Source: Vanessa cardui
Lineage: Eukaryota > Arthropoda > Insecta > Lepidoptera > Nymphalidae
Assembly: GCF_905220365.1 (NCBI RefSeq)
Contig: NC_061134.1
Location: forward strand, 9,315,001-9,379,000
Length of the DNA stretch: 64,000 nt
Direction: 5' to 3'
Shown: piece after piece, positions 12,800 to 24,015 of the stretch
How positions within the stretch are numbered: position 1 is the first letter of the stretch
Layout of the letters: every line of letters begins with the position of its first letter
The notes under the pieces: model-generated
What the model was told of the DNA's origin: nothing
Database searches by the model: none
The model's input: the letters and a program-made list of their open reading frames with translations, nothing else
Translations under genes and position numbers: made by a program

Positions 12800-14135
12800 A
12801 ATCTAAATTAGTTATACTATTTACCCCTCCTTTTAAGCGTATCGCTTATCTTATTCCAACTCAGGTTAGGATCGATTTTACTTTTACATCTCTAAGTAAT
12901 TACGCTTTCGTCATTTCACATAGGATATGAGACGTATCTATCAAGATAGGCTTACAAATGACTGTAGAAACTGACCTATGACTCAAAACGATTCATTTTA
13001 AAATTAACAACCTTGGTAAATAGATTACGATACAAAAATGAGTTAGGCCCTTTGTATATTGTGATAAAATTAATAAGAGGAATCAATTAAGGCGGATTCA
13101 AACGTATTCACCGTAAACTACCCACTCTCTAATTATTCTATCACTGAATTTGTAATTAATGAACGTTTCGTGAATCAGTTTCATTAAGAGATACAATACG
13201 TACCATGGAATCTTCAGTTCAGGATTTTTTTTCACTCTCATCACAAATAATACGTTTTTGTATCAACACATCTGTAGATGCGGAATGAAAATCACTAACA
13301 AGCTAAGTCCGCAAATTTTTCAACGTTATTTTTCATTTTTCATTCAATCGACATTGCTGTTTAGTAAAAAAGCATCTTTTTTATTAATTAAAATACCTTG
13401 ATAAAAAAAATAAGTGACACTGAGGTATAAAAAATTCACGACGGTATATTACAAACATTTAAATTATTATAATTGTGATATAATACGTATCTTTGTTCTA
13501 ATCTTTGTTCAAATAGAATTTTAAATTAATTTATGTACTTTACATATTACACAAGCCCTACACTGACCACTTTTTCTTAAGCTACACGTTCATGAATAAT
13601 AAAAATTAATTTTCAGTTCTCGGGGGGACAAAAAGATACATATTTTATGCAAACGTGCCTTAATTTGAATGTAACTTCAGTAATTATTCTATTATTAGCA
13701 CAGACGACTTCGCTTGTGCAATAAATTAAGTACATTCTCTGAATAACTAAACGCAGCCGTTAATTTAGTTGATGAATGTTACGGAACCGCGTAGTATAAA
13801 AGCAATATGTTTGAAAGTCACGTTAAATAAACAAGTTTTGTCCCGCAAATGTGACATCTAGTTTTTGTAAGATTATAATTAAAATAAAATACTAATGTAA
13901 CGTGAACAGAAGAATGAAATTATAATAAGCGAAGATTCGAATTAAAACTTTAGTTTGGCGGTATTTTGAACTGTATTATATTGTCACCGGCACCAAGACA
14001 TGTGCAAAATTTCAGCGCATTTGGTTGAACAGAACTTGTTTAAAATTTTGTTGCATCATGCAAGCCGTACAAGATACTATTTAATTGACCTACTACGTTG
14101 AATACATAAACTAATGTTTACTTTAAATTATTTTA
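12800..14135. other. AT-rich DNA, no gene recognised
   Basis: A TATAAAAG box lies near 13794, downstream of a slightly GC-richer patch, but no coding frame follows it. No repeat family is recognised. Confidence 0.45.
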
Positions 14136-14475
14136 GTATAGTACAACACAACTTAGATGTCGTAGCATCGGCAAATTCTATAAAACCGATTACTGTCGAT
14201 CTATACAACCAATAGAAATAGCTCCCTATCGCGCCATTCGACGCTATTCGTCGCTTTAGATTCCCGCATCTAGCAAGGGTATTTAAATCGACGTGTTAAA
14301 TTGACGAATTTATTAGGTCATATGATATTAAAAGTCATTAAGTTGGTGTAAAGATCATATTCACATAAGAAATATACATAATATATTGATAGTTTGGGAT
14401 AGCGTAGGTTAATTCGGATGTAATCGGTTGTACGAAATTTGCCGATGCTACATCTAAATTGTGTTGTACCATATG
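14136..14475 (+). mobile_element. MITE copy 1
   Basis: It is bounded by about 36-40-bp imperfect terminal inverted repeats. The left one reads GTATAGTACAACACAACTTA then GATGTCGTAGCATCGGCAAA. The right one, read in reverse, has GGTACAACACAATTTAGATG then TAGCATCGGCAAA. The interior has no coding capacity. It aligns along its length with 51290-51607 in the opposite orientation, including the block CTCCCTATCGCGCCATTCGA. A non-autonomous DNA transposon is the simplest reading. The superfamily is not determined because no transposase or clear target-site duplication is visible. Confidence 0.75.
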
Positions 14476-15086
14476 TAATTTCTTTGCTCGGTGATATGTC
14501 AAACTTGAATAATAAACAGTATTTGATTTAGTTTTTTGTGGTAGAAAAATGCATGTTCATAATATCAAACTCAATATCTCTATTGAATACAGCATTGTTT
14601 TACTTGTACCGATTGTCAAAAATATACTAACCGTTCGATTTAAGATGTTATGAAAATACATGCAGTTACATTAACTCACTTATCCATCGAATATTGCCGA
14701 ATTATATTAGTTAGTCCATCAACACGAACAACTTAATACAAATCCATATTACAGGTAGTGCTGTACTGATATGCTGTAGGTAGTTTTATAACTAGATTTT
14801 TACAATTGAATATTTTCTAAGGTTTTCTAGAAGCCTGTTGTAAAAGCGTAACATGATTATAAAGCCGTTAAAGGTTGTTGTTAGTTTTCAATTTATTTCT
14901 ATAGAATAACACGACTGTTCTTGGAATTGCATTTGTTATTATTAAAGACAGAACCTCATTTATAACGGAACAGTAAATGGAAATGTTTTCTAGTTGCTGT
15001 CTGTAATCGGACATGCTATGGTTTCCACGAAAGTTTCATTATTGTTAAAAAAGATTAGTACTTTTTTTGTTCAAATTGTATTTACT
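14476..15086. other. AT-rich DNA, no gene recognised
   Basis: No motif, repeat or reading frame can be supported. Confidence 0.5.
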
Positions 15087-15355
15087 TAGTGGTAGGGCTT
15101 TGTGCAAGCCCGTCTGTACCACCCACTCATCAGTTATTCTACCGCTAAATAATAGTACTCAGTATTGTTGTGTTCTGGTTTGAAGGGTGAGTGGCCAGTG
15201 TAACTACATGGACATAACATCTTAGTTCCGATGGTTAGTGGCACATTGACGATGTAAGGAATTTTCAATATTTCTTACAGCGTCATTGTCTATGGGTGAT
15301 GGTGACCACCTACCATCAGGTGGCCCATATGCTCGCCCGCCAACCTATAAAAAAG
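15087..15355 (+). repeat. REP-B, near full length
   Basis: It starts AGTGGTAGGGCTTTGTGCAA and ends CCCGCCAACCTATAAAAAAG. A short internal deletion is present near 15128 compared with the copy at 55588 (the GGGTAGG step is missing). Confidence 0.85.
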
Positions 15356-17022
15356 AAAAAAAATTTACTCTAAATTTAAAGTCATAGTGCAAAATGCAAT
15401 TTGCTCTGAGGGCGAACTTGGTCTATTATATTTTTTTATTTAAATTGCAAAAAGCATAATTTAAATTTCTCTTTTGTTCACCGTTACTGCAAAATAAAGC
15501 CTTGAGGCATACAATTTTGTTTGTAAGTTAATTTTTTATACGATAATTAACTATTTATTTTACGGCTGTTACGTTATTTTAATTTTATATACGTAACAAT
15601 TTTTTTAAAGTAAAACCGACTCTATAGCCTTTTAATAAAATGTATATAATAAAAACGAAGTATTCCACTAAATACATTTCATTTCGTTAGTAATTACTGA
15701 ACGTGTAAAATAAACGACAGTCAATTTACGAGTTTATTAAAAAACGAGTTCGTTGTTTCACAACATTTAATAATATCCCTTTGTGAATGCAAGCGAAAGC
15801 TGAAATTAAAAAAAAAACAACATTCACGGCTAACATTTTACTGTTTGACGCAGTGGGCATTACTACTAACTTTGCGTTAGCGCTACCGGCCTCGATCCCC
15901 GATAAATATTCGTGTTTGCTGAAAGAGTATTTTTTGCAGAATACATGCTTTGGTGAAGGATTTTTTACCCCGTTTAATTTTAAAATTTGTAATTGTATCG
16001 ATATAATCCTATCAAAATTAACAGACTCATTTAATCATTATATCTAAAACATATATTTTTTATGGTATAGGTTATTTGGCGGTGGAACAACTATTTGTAT
16101 ACAGTTACATTTAACTCATTAAAATAATTTTTCAGATCTTAATATAAATTATTATATTATAGTGTTTTAATTGAAATATATATTTCGTGTATGTTTGTGT
16201 AAAACTATCAGGCATTTTCTTACATGGATTTTAAGGAATAAAAATATGAAACATATAAAAAATTGTTAAATATAATTATGACTTAAATTTACATGACACA
16301 CAGAAGAACATTATAGAAAATGAATCGTTCCAGTCTTAGTGACGAAATATATAATATATAATAACGAAAACATAAATCATAGCAATCGAACAAACAGTGT
16401 CAAAATCAGACAATTATACATAAGTTAATTTTATATACATAAAAATTAAGTACATCGTGTTACCTATGTAATATTTACTCTGATCATAATTTATGTGCGA
16501 TAGGTCAGCTCTTGTAAGCTCTTTGATAGGAGTTTCTATTATAAAGCATCGTATTTTAGGCTATAGTGCACACACATACAAGCACATCAAACACATTCTG
16601 CGCGTAAACGAAATATCTTGGAATCAGTTATGCACAAAATTTATCGATACAGCGTGTTCTGGTTTAAGAGGTAGGCAATTGCATATTTGACATTAAAAAC
16701 AGCGCAGTAGAGTTCTTTTTTCTTGTTACGTAAATTTGTAAATTAACATTTTTTTTAATATTAAATAGTTTTACTCATAAAATAAAAGTGTGTTACGTGT
16801 TTTATTTATCATAAATTCGCTAGTATTTCTAATGCAAATGATGTTGAACTTTTGTCATAGTTATAATTAAACAGGCAGGTAGACATATTCTAATTATATT
16901 ATATAGGAAAGTGGTACAGTATTAATAAACATGGCGGTTTTACAGTACGACCTACACTGTATTATATTTATGTTTATATGTTATATATAACAATCATCAC
17001 TTGTTTTAGGCTTTAGTTCTAC
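15356..17022. other. AT-rich DNA, no gene recognised
   Basis: Two open frames, 15787-16047 and 16493-16690, show no domain signature and no flanking splice or promoter pattern I would trust. Nothing else is visible. Confidence 0.45.
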
Positions 17023-17048
17023 TGAGTAGGAGCTGTAGCTCCTACTCA
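17023..17048. repeat. 12-bp perfect hairpin at the edge of a REP-B copy
   Basis: TGAGTAGGAGCT, a 2-nt loop (GT), then AGCTCCTACTCA. The right arm is where the REP-B start (normally ACCACCCACTCA) should be, so the hairpin occupies a segment of that repeat. Confidence 0.8.
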
Positions 17049-17265
17049 ATATATTTTCTACTGTTAAGCAGCAAATATTTAGTGCTGCTGTATTCCAATT
17101 TGAATTGTGATGGAACCAGTGTAACTACAGTCACAAGGAAACTAACATACTACCAAAATTGGTGGCGCATTGGTGATGTAATGAATGATTACAATTTGAT
17201 TAGGCATCGATATGTATGGGCTCGTGATTTGGTAACTTATCATTATCAAGCAAAAAAAAACTAAC
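17043..17265 (+). repeat. REP-B, diverged
   Basis: TTCTACTGTTAAGCAGCAA, then TGGAACCAGTGTAACTACAG and TTGGTGGCGCATTGGTGATG keep the REP-B order. Confidence 0.6.
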
Positions 17266-17671
17266 ATACACATATATAATTATGAAATCCCCCAAAACAA
17301 AGTAAATACTAGCGGCGTTAGTCAAAACGAGTCTAGTGTAATGCCTAATTTAATTCCTTTGATGTTCAATTAAAACCTTAAAGATGACGAGCGTATTCAC
17401 TTTTATATTGTTTACTATTATTGTGCAAATGAAGCAAAAAAGGCTAAGTCTAACTAAACATATTCCAGAGTTCACAATAAATTCAAATACTCGGACACGC
17501 TATGAGGGAAACATTGCCATTATAAATGTAACACGAATAAGTTAAAAAGGAGATTTCCTTACATGGTATGCATTTTCTACGTGATCAGAATGTATAAAAT
17601 AATTAAATTAACTGAGTCAGAAAACTATTTGAGATAATTCTGTATGAGAGTTTTATAAATCAAGAAAGATT
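17266..17671. other. AT-rich DNA, no gene recognised
   Basis: Nothing recognised between two REP-B copies. Confidence 0.5.
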
Positions 17672-17915
17672 TTTTAGTGGGTGGCACCACTTATCTAATA
17701 TTCTACCGTCAAACAGCAATACTCAGTATAATTTTGCTCCTGTTTGAAGAGTAAGTACAGATATATGCGACATTGTCATCTCATCGGAAGATCTTAGTTA
17801 CGAAGTGGTGTGTCGATATTTTAAGAAATGCTTAATATTTCTTACGACTTCGCTTTCTAAGGCGATGGAGAAGACTTTCCACCAAGTGATCTATTTTCCC
17901 GTCCTATAATAATTA
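17672..17915 (+). repeat. REP-B, diverged
   Basis: It begins TTTTTAGTGGGTGGCACCAC and keeps ATTCTACCGTCAAACAGCAA and AATACTCAGTATAA. The 3' half is heavily mutated. Confidence 0.6.
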
Positions 17916-18382
17916 AACTCATCCCATAAAATACAAAAACAAAAAATAATCTTGTATAATTTGTAAATGTGTTTAAACTTAACATATTCGTATAAATAAA
18001 AAATAACAACCTCCAAAAATTACATACTTCTAAGAATGATAATAATTTGAATCATTAGAAACGATTTAAAACGATATATTATACAGCCCAGTATTTTGTA
18101 CGGACAGATTCAAGAAATCGTTTGGGTTTGGTTATCTTTAAATTCAGTAGTATTATACTGTATGACTTCATTGGATTTAAGTCTAAATGTCAAGCAATAT
18201 GGCAGTTTATAAAATTAGCAGGTAATTTTGAGAGACATAGCTTTACTAAATAAGAATAAAAGAATACGGCATGCGGTGGGGCGTATTAACGGTAAGATAA
18301 ATGGGCTGTGTGCAAACAAAGAGATTCCTTGGCAAGCTAATCATTGTGCTGAAAGAATAATGTGGCATTATAAGCCAAACAG
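17916..18382. other. AT-rich DNA, no gene recognised
   Basis: The frame at 18228-18428 runs straight into the SINE-A head, so it is not a host gene. Confidence 0.5.
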
Positions 18383-18685
18383 AGCCAAGATGGTCCAGTG
18401 GTTAGAACGCGTGCATCTTAACCGATGATTGCGGGTTCAAACTTAACCAAGCACCACTGATTTTTTACTATCACAATCACATCTCAATAATAAAAGTGAA
18501 TTGCTCGCCACTAAATTAAGCAAACGATAGAATCGAAATGGCCCAAGGAATACTCCATGTGTTTATTCTGCCACATGTGAATCAACCAATCCGCAATAGG
18601 GCAGCGTAATGAAATATGCTCTTAACCTTCTCAAAGGGAGAGAGGGCCCTTAGCCTAGAATTGGGAAAATTACAGACTGCTAAAA
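18383..18685 (+). repeat. SINE-A, plus strand
   Basis: The A box is TGGTCCAGTGG and the B-box region GCGGGTTCAAAC, followed by a diverged body. It ends GGGAAAATTACAGACTGC. Confidence 0.8.
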
Positions 18686-18939
18686 GATATTAAAACGTTA
18701 GTCAAGTAATGAAAGGGAAAAGTAAACAAAAATCAACACAACACAATGCGCAATCAATAACAACAACCGACAAGTAATTATTATTGTGTAAAAAATAGAT
18801 TTTACAAATCCGATTTCGTACTAGAAGTGCTTCTTAATGCCGTCTTAGTGTGTTTAATACTTTAGAATGTTGAGTTGATTTACATGCGTATTACGACTAC
18901 TTTCACATGTTACTGTTTATCATCGCGGTATTTATTATT

Positions 18940-19140
18940 AGTTGTTGCTCCCGGCTTTGCTCACGTTTTAGGGGGTTCTCATGTGTCAGGCAAAAAAGGT
19001 AGCCTCTTACCTACCTGGGAGTTCAAGTTAGCTTCTTACCAAATTTTGTCAAATTCGATTCATCGGTTTGGCAGTTAAAGAGCGACAAAGATACAGACAT
19101 ACATAGTTACTTTCACATTTATAATATTATAGTAGATAAC
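18940..19140 (+). repeat. RTE-C LINE tail
   Basis: It contains GTTGCTCCCGGCTTTGCTCA, TTCTCATGTGTCAGGCAAAA, GAGTTCAAGTTAGCTTC, TCAAATTCGATTCATCGGTT and TAGTTACTTTCACATTTATA in family order. Confidence 0.7.
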
Positions 19141-19315
19141 TAGCTATATCAAACGTTTTTTTTTTTATTTAATAAATTTGTATTACAACCTTGTCATAAT
19201 AAAAAGTATTGCCCCAACAAGAGTTACCTAGAATTGTGAATGTAAAACATCGAAGTTAGCTCTTGGAAGATTTTATGATAAAAATAAACCAATAAATAAA
19301 TAAGAAATAAAAAAA

Positions 19316-19520
19316 AACTAATGGTGGTCCAGTGATTAAAACGTGTGTATTTTAACCTACGATATACGGCACTCAACAAATGTTCTTAATTTGTGTTTTG
19401 TAATTCATCTTGCTCAATGGCGAAGGAAAATATCGTTAGAAAACATGCATTTGTCTAATTTCCTTGCAATTCTGCCTTAGCCCAGCTATCGGACATTAAG
19501 AGACTGTTAATATGAAAACC
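19316..19520 (+). repeat. SINE-A, highly diverged
   Basis: A decayed head (GGTGGTCCAGTGATTAAAAC), then CTTGCTCAATGGCGAAGGAA and AAACATGCATTTGTCTAATT. The 3' half is shortened. Confidence 0.55.
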
Positions 19521-19582
19521 CTAGAGTATTGTTGCTATATTAAATACTTTACATTTTTTTTTATCCTGTGACTGAAAAAAAT

Positions 19583-19720
19583 CATTCAAAATAAAATTTA
19601 TTCAAATAGGCTTTTACAAGCACTTTTGAATCGTCATTTTACAATTAAGTGACGCTACCACTGGCTACTGAAGAAACTACTGGCTGAGTTTAGTACAGCC
19701 TAGTAAATAGAACTTATAGC
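19583..19720 (+). repeat. REP-I LINE-tail repeat
   Basis: ATTTATTCAAATAGGCTTTT, then ACAAGCACTTTTGAATCGTC and AAGTGACGCTACCACTGG. Confidence 0.55.
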
Positions 19721-20049
19721 ACATTGTACATATCGTTTGTTAACAGTTTTTCTTTAAAAAATAATACCCGGACACCGAATCACTTAAGGAGGTTACCAAA
19801 ATGCATTGTATCATATATCGATATTAATGCATCTTTAGTAATTATAGATATATACATATCATTATCTCGTGACTGTGATAATACTGGCTCAATTAAAATG
19901 CAATTTGGTAGTAGAATAACTTCTCATTGTGGTTGTGTTTGTCTCAGATCGATCAACACGAACTTTATTTCTACCTTTCATTATACATAATTTCACGAGA
20001 TAATGAATGTTTCCTCAATATATAATGACTAATATAATTAAAGATTAAA
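19721..20049. other. AT-rich DNA, no gene recognised
   Basis: The 88-codon frame at 19724-19990 has no recognisable domain. Confidence 0.45.
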
Positions 20050-20346
20050 AAAAAGTAAAGTGACAGTTCGTAAATTTCCCACTGCTGGGATAAGGCCTCC
20101 TCTTCCATTAAGGAGAGGGTGTCAATCAATCCAATGAGGGTTGGTGGAATGCACATGTGGCTGAATTTCGATGAAATTAGACTCATGCAGGTTTCCTCAC
20201 GATGTTTTCCTTCATTACCGCGCTCGAGATGAATTATAAACACAAATTAAGCACATATGTATATATATAGTGGTGTTTGCCTGGGTTTGAACCTGCAATC
20301 ATCGGTTAAGATGCACGCGTTCTAACCACTGAGCCATCTCAGCTCT
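20050..20346 (-). repeat. SINE-A, minus strand, (TTTAC)-type tail
   Basis: On the plus strand it starts AAAGTAAAGTGACAG, i.e. a CTTTACTTT tail on the element strand, then TAAATTTCCCACTGCTGGGA, and ends at the reversed B box (GGGTTTGAACCTGC) and A box (CCACTGAGCCATCTCA). Confidence 0.88.
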
Positions 20347-20621
20347 ATTCAAGATTTTTTAAGGCTATTCATGACGATAGCTAATCAAATAACCAATACG
20401 AAAGTACGATAAAAATTCAATATACTCGTGGAAGTTTAGTTCACATGAACGATTTAAGTAACGAAATAAGCGAGACCGCGTCGAAGTCGACTGAACCCGA
20501 GATAATCCAGTCTGCGAAATTGACCTCGAACTTCGAATCATTTTTCGATATAAAACAAAATACTTAAATTGAAATTGATAAATTAATATTTATTTCTTTT
20601 TCGTTATAAATAAAACTAGTC

Positions 20622-20990
20622 GACTTTGCCTTTACACCTACAGCGGCTTCGCACGGTCGCAATGTTGATACTAAACATACTACCGAATGTTTTACAGTGT
20701 TCACTATTATTCAGCCATTCTCCACTATATTGTGCATATACATGCACAATATAGTGGAGAATGGATGAATATAACACTATATTGTGCATATACATGCACA
20801 ATATAGTGTTATACAATGACATCATATGGTATTATACAATACATATAAAACTTCCTCTTGAATCAATGTATCTATTAAAAAGAACCCTTCAAATTTCGTT
20901 GTGTCATTTTAAACATCTAAGCATACATAGAGACAGTATATCTGTAAATTTGTAAGCGAGTTTGTTTTATACGATGTAATGATAGTTGAG
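20622..20990 (+). repeat. REP-D copy rearranged by hairpins
   Basis: The start (GTCGACTTTGCCTTTACACC, then CGGCTTCGCACGGTCGCAAT) and the end (CTTCCTCTTGAATCAATGTA, CATCTAAGCATACATAGAGA) are REP-D. Where other copies read ACTATATTGTCCATGTATTA, this copy has the twin hairpin at 20708-20813. Confidence 0.65.
20708..20813. repeat. Twin tandem palindromes
   Basis: Hairpin 1 pairs 20715-20737 with 20742-20764, 23 perfect base pairs around a 4-nt ATAC loop. With one mismatch it extends to 20708/20771, about 30 bp. Hairpin 2 pairs 20770-20789 with 20794-20813, 20 perfect pairs around the same ATAC loop. The 34-bp core CACTATATTGTGCATATACA... is identical in both and repeats at a 52-bp interval (20723 and 20775), so arms can also pair between hairpins. 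Confidence 0.9.
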
Positions 20991-21229
20991 GTGTTAATGT
21001 CAATATGCATGGTTGGTTCTCAAGGGAGATTTGGCAACTTTGTAGTAAATATAGTGCAGGTGAGTGCATAAACACTGAGTGCACTCTATTCCTTTTTATG
21101 GCTAATCGACACGACCAGAGAGCTTAGCCACAAGGTCAACTTGGAAGTTTCTGATTATTACAGAAAAAAAATGACTACAGAACACAATATTTTTATTAGT
21201 CGTTTTAATTATTTAATTTTGGAATCAGG

Positions 21230-21470
21230 ACCTCGGCAAGCCATAGAAGGAAACAACAGGTTCTACCACCACGCTGTTCCTATGAGGGTTGGTGGATTCA
21301 CATGTGGCAGAAATTCTTTGAAATTAGACAGGCAGGTGTACTCGCGATGTTTTTCTTCGAGCACGAAATGATTTATAATCACAAATTAAGCATATGAAAG
21401 TTCTGTAGTGTATACTTGGGTTTGAAACTGTAGTCATCATTTAAGATATACGCGTTCTAACCAGTGGGTG
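21230..21470 (-). repeat. SINE-A, minus strand, diverged
   Basis: CACCACGCTGTTCCTATGAG, TTGGTGGATTCACATGTGGC, a body with GATGTTTTTCTTCGAGCAC, and a decayed head (TTAAGATATACGCGTTCTAA). The 3' tail portion is missing. Confidence 0.7.
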
Positions 21471-21687
21471 AGTAATCGACTAGAAGTGAAGAATAATCTT
21501 TTTTATTCAAATGATGGTTTTTGAAAAGTTTAGTCCTTTTAAAAATAAATTCATTTACGATATGAAAACGATATCATCTTGGAATGAGTCTATAGCGGCA
21601 TAGAAGAGCGTCATGCCGTTTGTCGTCACGGTATAAGAGTCCTTCTAAACAACCACAATCCGGAAAATTTGAAAAGCCTATTGGCGT

Positions 21688-21953
21688 AAGATACCTACTA
21701 TTCCTTACATAATATGTTAGGCGACCAAGGGTTTGTTTACTCGATTTGAGGGACCTCGTAATCTTTAGCCTTTGTAAAATAGCCGTTAGACAAACGAAGC
21801 AGTCTTATTTCATATGAGTATTATAAAATTAATTAACAACTTAAAATATGAGATATCGTTGAGAAACATCTATTATGTTTCTTCAGGTCCCTCAAATCGA
21901 GTAAACAAACCCTTGGTCACCTAACATATTATGTAAGGAATAGTAGGTATCTT
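21688..21953. repeat. 69-bp near-perfect inverted repeat
   Basis: Arms at 21688-21756 and 21885-21953 are reverse complements with one mismatch (GGCGACC against GGTGACC). The spacer is 128 bp and AT-rich. No coding capacity and no obvious target-site duplication. It could be a MITE, an inverted duplication, or the source of a long hairpin RNA if transcribed. Confidence 0.85.
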
Positions 21954-22319
21954 TCTAAATGAAAAAAAAAAGGGAGTAGCGTTATTAGAAGCTAATATTA
22001 TAACGAAATAAATAATAAAATTACTTATATTATTATTACATTGTGTTTTTCAAGTATTACCTTTAAAGAAATCATAACTTAGCATAGAAAAATATTCCGT
22101 ACACAGAAACAATATAACGTATGTAAAACAATCATGCATATTAACCATTCCCTTTATGAATAAAACTTATTTCTTTCAATGCTTTATAAAACATTTTATT
22201 ATAATTATCAACTTGTTTGAACAGATAATGTATCGAAACTACGAAAACAAATGAAATCAGTGAATGATCATATTTACGTGTAAAATGATTATCTTTGATG
22301 GCGTATTATATACATACTA
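21954..22319. other. AT-rich DNA, no gene recognised
   Basis: No repeat family or frame supported. Confidence 0.5.
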
Positions 22320-22655
22320 GTTACCAGACTCGGCTTCGGTTGGACATAATTAGGGTCTACGTTAAACATTTATATCATAGCTAGTAGTCGACCTCACCTT
22401 CGCGCGCGTCTTAGAGTATTTTATATATATTGGGGGATAAAATAAGGAATCATAGTAGCTCCAATCTTTAATTTCAGTTCAATCAGTCGTCAAACAAAAT
22501 CTATTTTATCTCCTTAGGGGTGAAATTTATCAAAATCCTTTCTCAGCAGATGCATAGGTCATAACATCTAACTGCGTGCCAAGATTCAGCCCGATCCGTC
22601 CAGTGGTTTGGGCTGTGCGTTGATAGATCACTATCTAACTTTGAGTTATATATAC
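22320..22655 (+). repeat. REP-E LINE-tail repeat
   Basis: CAGACTCGGCTTCGGTTGGA at the start, then TTTATCTCCTTAGGGGTGAA, GTGCCAAGATTCAGCCCGAT and CCGTCCAGTGGTTTGGGCTG, then GCGTTGATAGATCA. The layout resembles a LINE 3' end seen widely in Lepidoptera. Confidence 0.5.
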
Positions 22656-23064
22656 GTAGATAGGCATCTCTCTTGGTCGATTTTTCTAACAATATTATTT
22701 ACAATTATATGTTTGCCATTTTACAAAAAAATTTTAATGAATTCTTCATCTAAACTATCATTGAATCACTTGGAAAAATAATAAATAAAACATTCGTTTC
22801 GTAGTTTTTGAGTTTATCGCGTGCACACGTGGCGGGATGACTTAATTTCATAATATGATGTAGTAATTTTATTATCATGATTAACTTGTTTAAACATTTA
22901 ATATATCGACACTATGAAATTATTGAAAATTGCCATATAATATGATTAACTTTGATGCCGAATTTATACAAATTTATTTATGCTTGTATAGTTGCGTTTT
23001 AAAATAATAAGGAACTCTGGAAAACTATCTGATTCTAACTGTTAATAACTGTTGAGATTATTGG
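22656..23064. other. AT-rich DNA, no gene recognised
   Basis: Nothing supported. Confidence 0.5.
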
Positions 23065-23065
23065 C

Positions 23066-23146
23066 ACTGTAAGGAATCTTGGAACCTTGGGAACTAAGAT
23101 ATATCCCTGAGGGCTATAGTAATACTGGTTGACGCATCCTTCAAGC
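23066..23146 (-). repeat. REP-B fragment, minus strand
   Basis: CACTGTAAGGAATCTTGGAA, then CCTTGGGAACTAAGATATAT and GCATCCTTCAAGC follow the reversed REP-B order with large deletions. Confidence 0.45.
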
Positions 23147-23169
23147 TAAAATAAACCAAAATAAAATAA

Positions 23170-24015
23170 AAGGTAAACTTATTTCTCTGATGGGTTTTTT
23201 GCGAGGCATTGTGCGTTGCTTACCACGACAAGTGCGTTATATTATTTACAATTCTCTTATCAAACCTCACATAGACTATCTAATACAAATATGGGGAACA
23301 GCTGCCCAAAACTAATTTAGAAAGTCTACAAATAACTCAGAATAAATTAATAAAACTGTTATTTCATTATAACTATTTAACACCAACGCAAAAAATCTAT
23401 AAGGAAACCCAAATCATGAGCATCCACCAATCATATATATATTTTAATTGCGTACTAATACGAAAAATATTAAACAGCGAAATACACACTCAAATAAAAT
23501 TTACTAAAAAACACGAAGAGCAAAAAATGACATTACGATCAGCAAATGACATTAGCTTATTTAAGCCGCGTACTGAATACGGTAAAAAGTGCATTATGTA
23601 TGAAGGTGCTAAATTGTATAACTCTCTACCCAAAAATATAAAAGACGCAAAAACGATGGCTAATTTTAAAAAAATACTTAAATCCTACATTACTAGTAAT
23701 CATAACATTCTAAGTTAAATTATTTAATAAATAAAAATATATGTCCAAAATTATATTTAGGAACCTCAAACTAATATAGATATTTACAGAAAGTATGTTA
23801 ATAAATTACTGTACAATATATTACATATCAAATATTTTTTAACATTATATAAAACTTAACTTAGGTATGTTAACACTTCCAGTTGCAACAGTTCTATGTT
23901 TCTATGCATCGAGTGTACCGTACGAATTGTCGAAGTACCCAAAAAAATTTTTATAATTGTATTATTGTTTTAAGTGAATGTAAATTCTTTAAATAAAGTT
24001 CTTAAACCCGAATAC
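23170..24015 (+). pseudogene. Decayed LINE ORF2 C-terminus, jockey/CR1 superfamily
   Basis: This is the 3' end of a non-LTR retrotransposon of the same clade as the element at 34631-37806. The first piece (about 23173-23310) reads GKLISLMGFLRGIV, then PRQVRYIIYNSLIKPHIDYL and QIWGTAA, followed by a stop and a frameshift. The second frame runs to 23718 with LQITQNKLIKLLF, CVLIRKILN, KPRTEYGKKC and EGAKLYNSLPKNI. These line up with the corresponding C-terminal blocks of the 34-kb element but differ at many positions, so it is a sister family. The 3' UTR runs to AAATAAAGTTCTTAAACCC, nearly the same terminus as at 37790. RT and endonuclease are absent, so it is 5'-truncated and dead. Confidence 0.85.

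Noticed and set aside
13780..13900. TATAAAAG box as promoter of a hidden gene
   Set aside because: No open frame or splice structure follows, and the match is expected by chance in AT-rich DNA.
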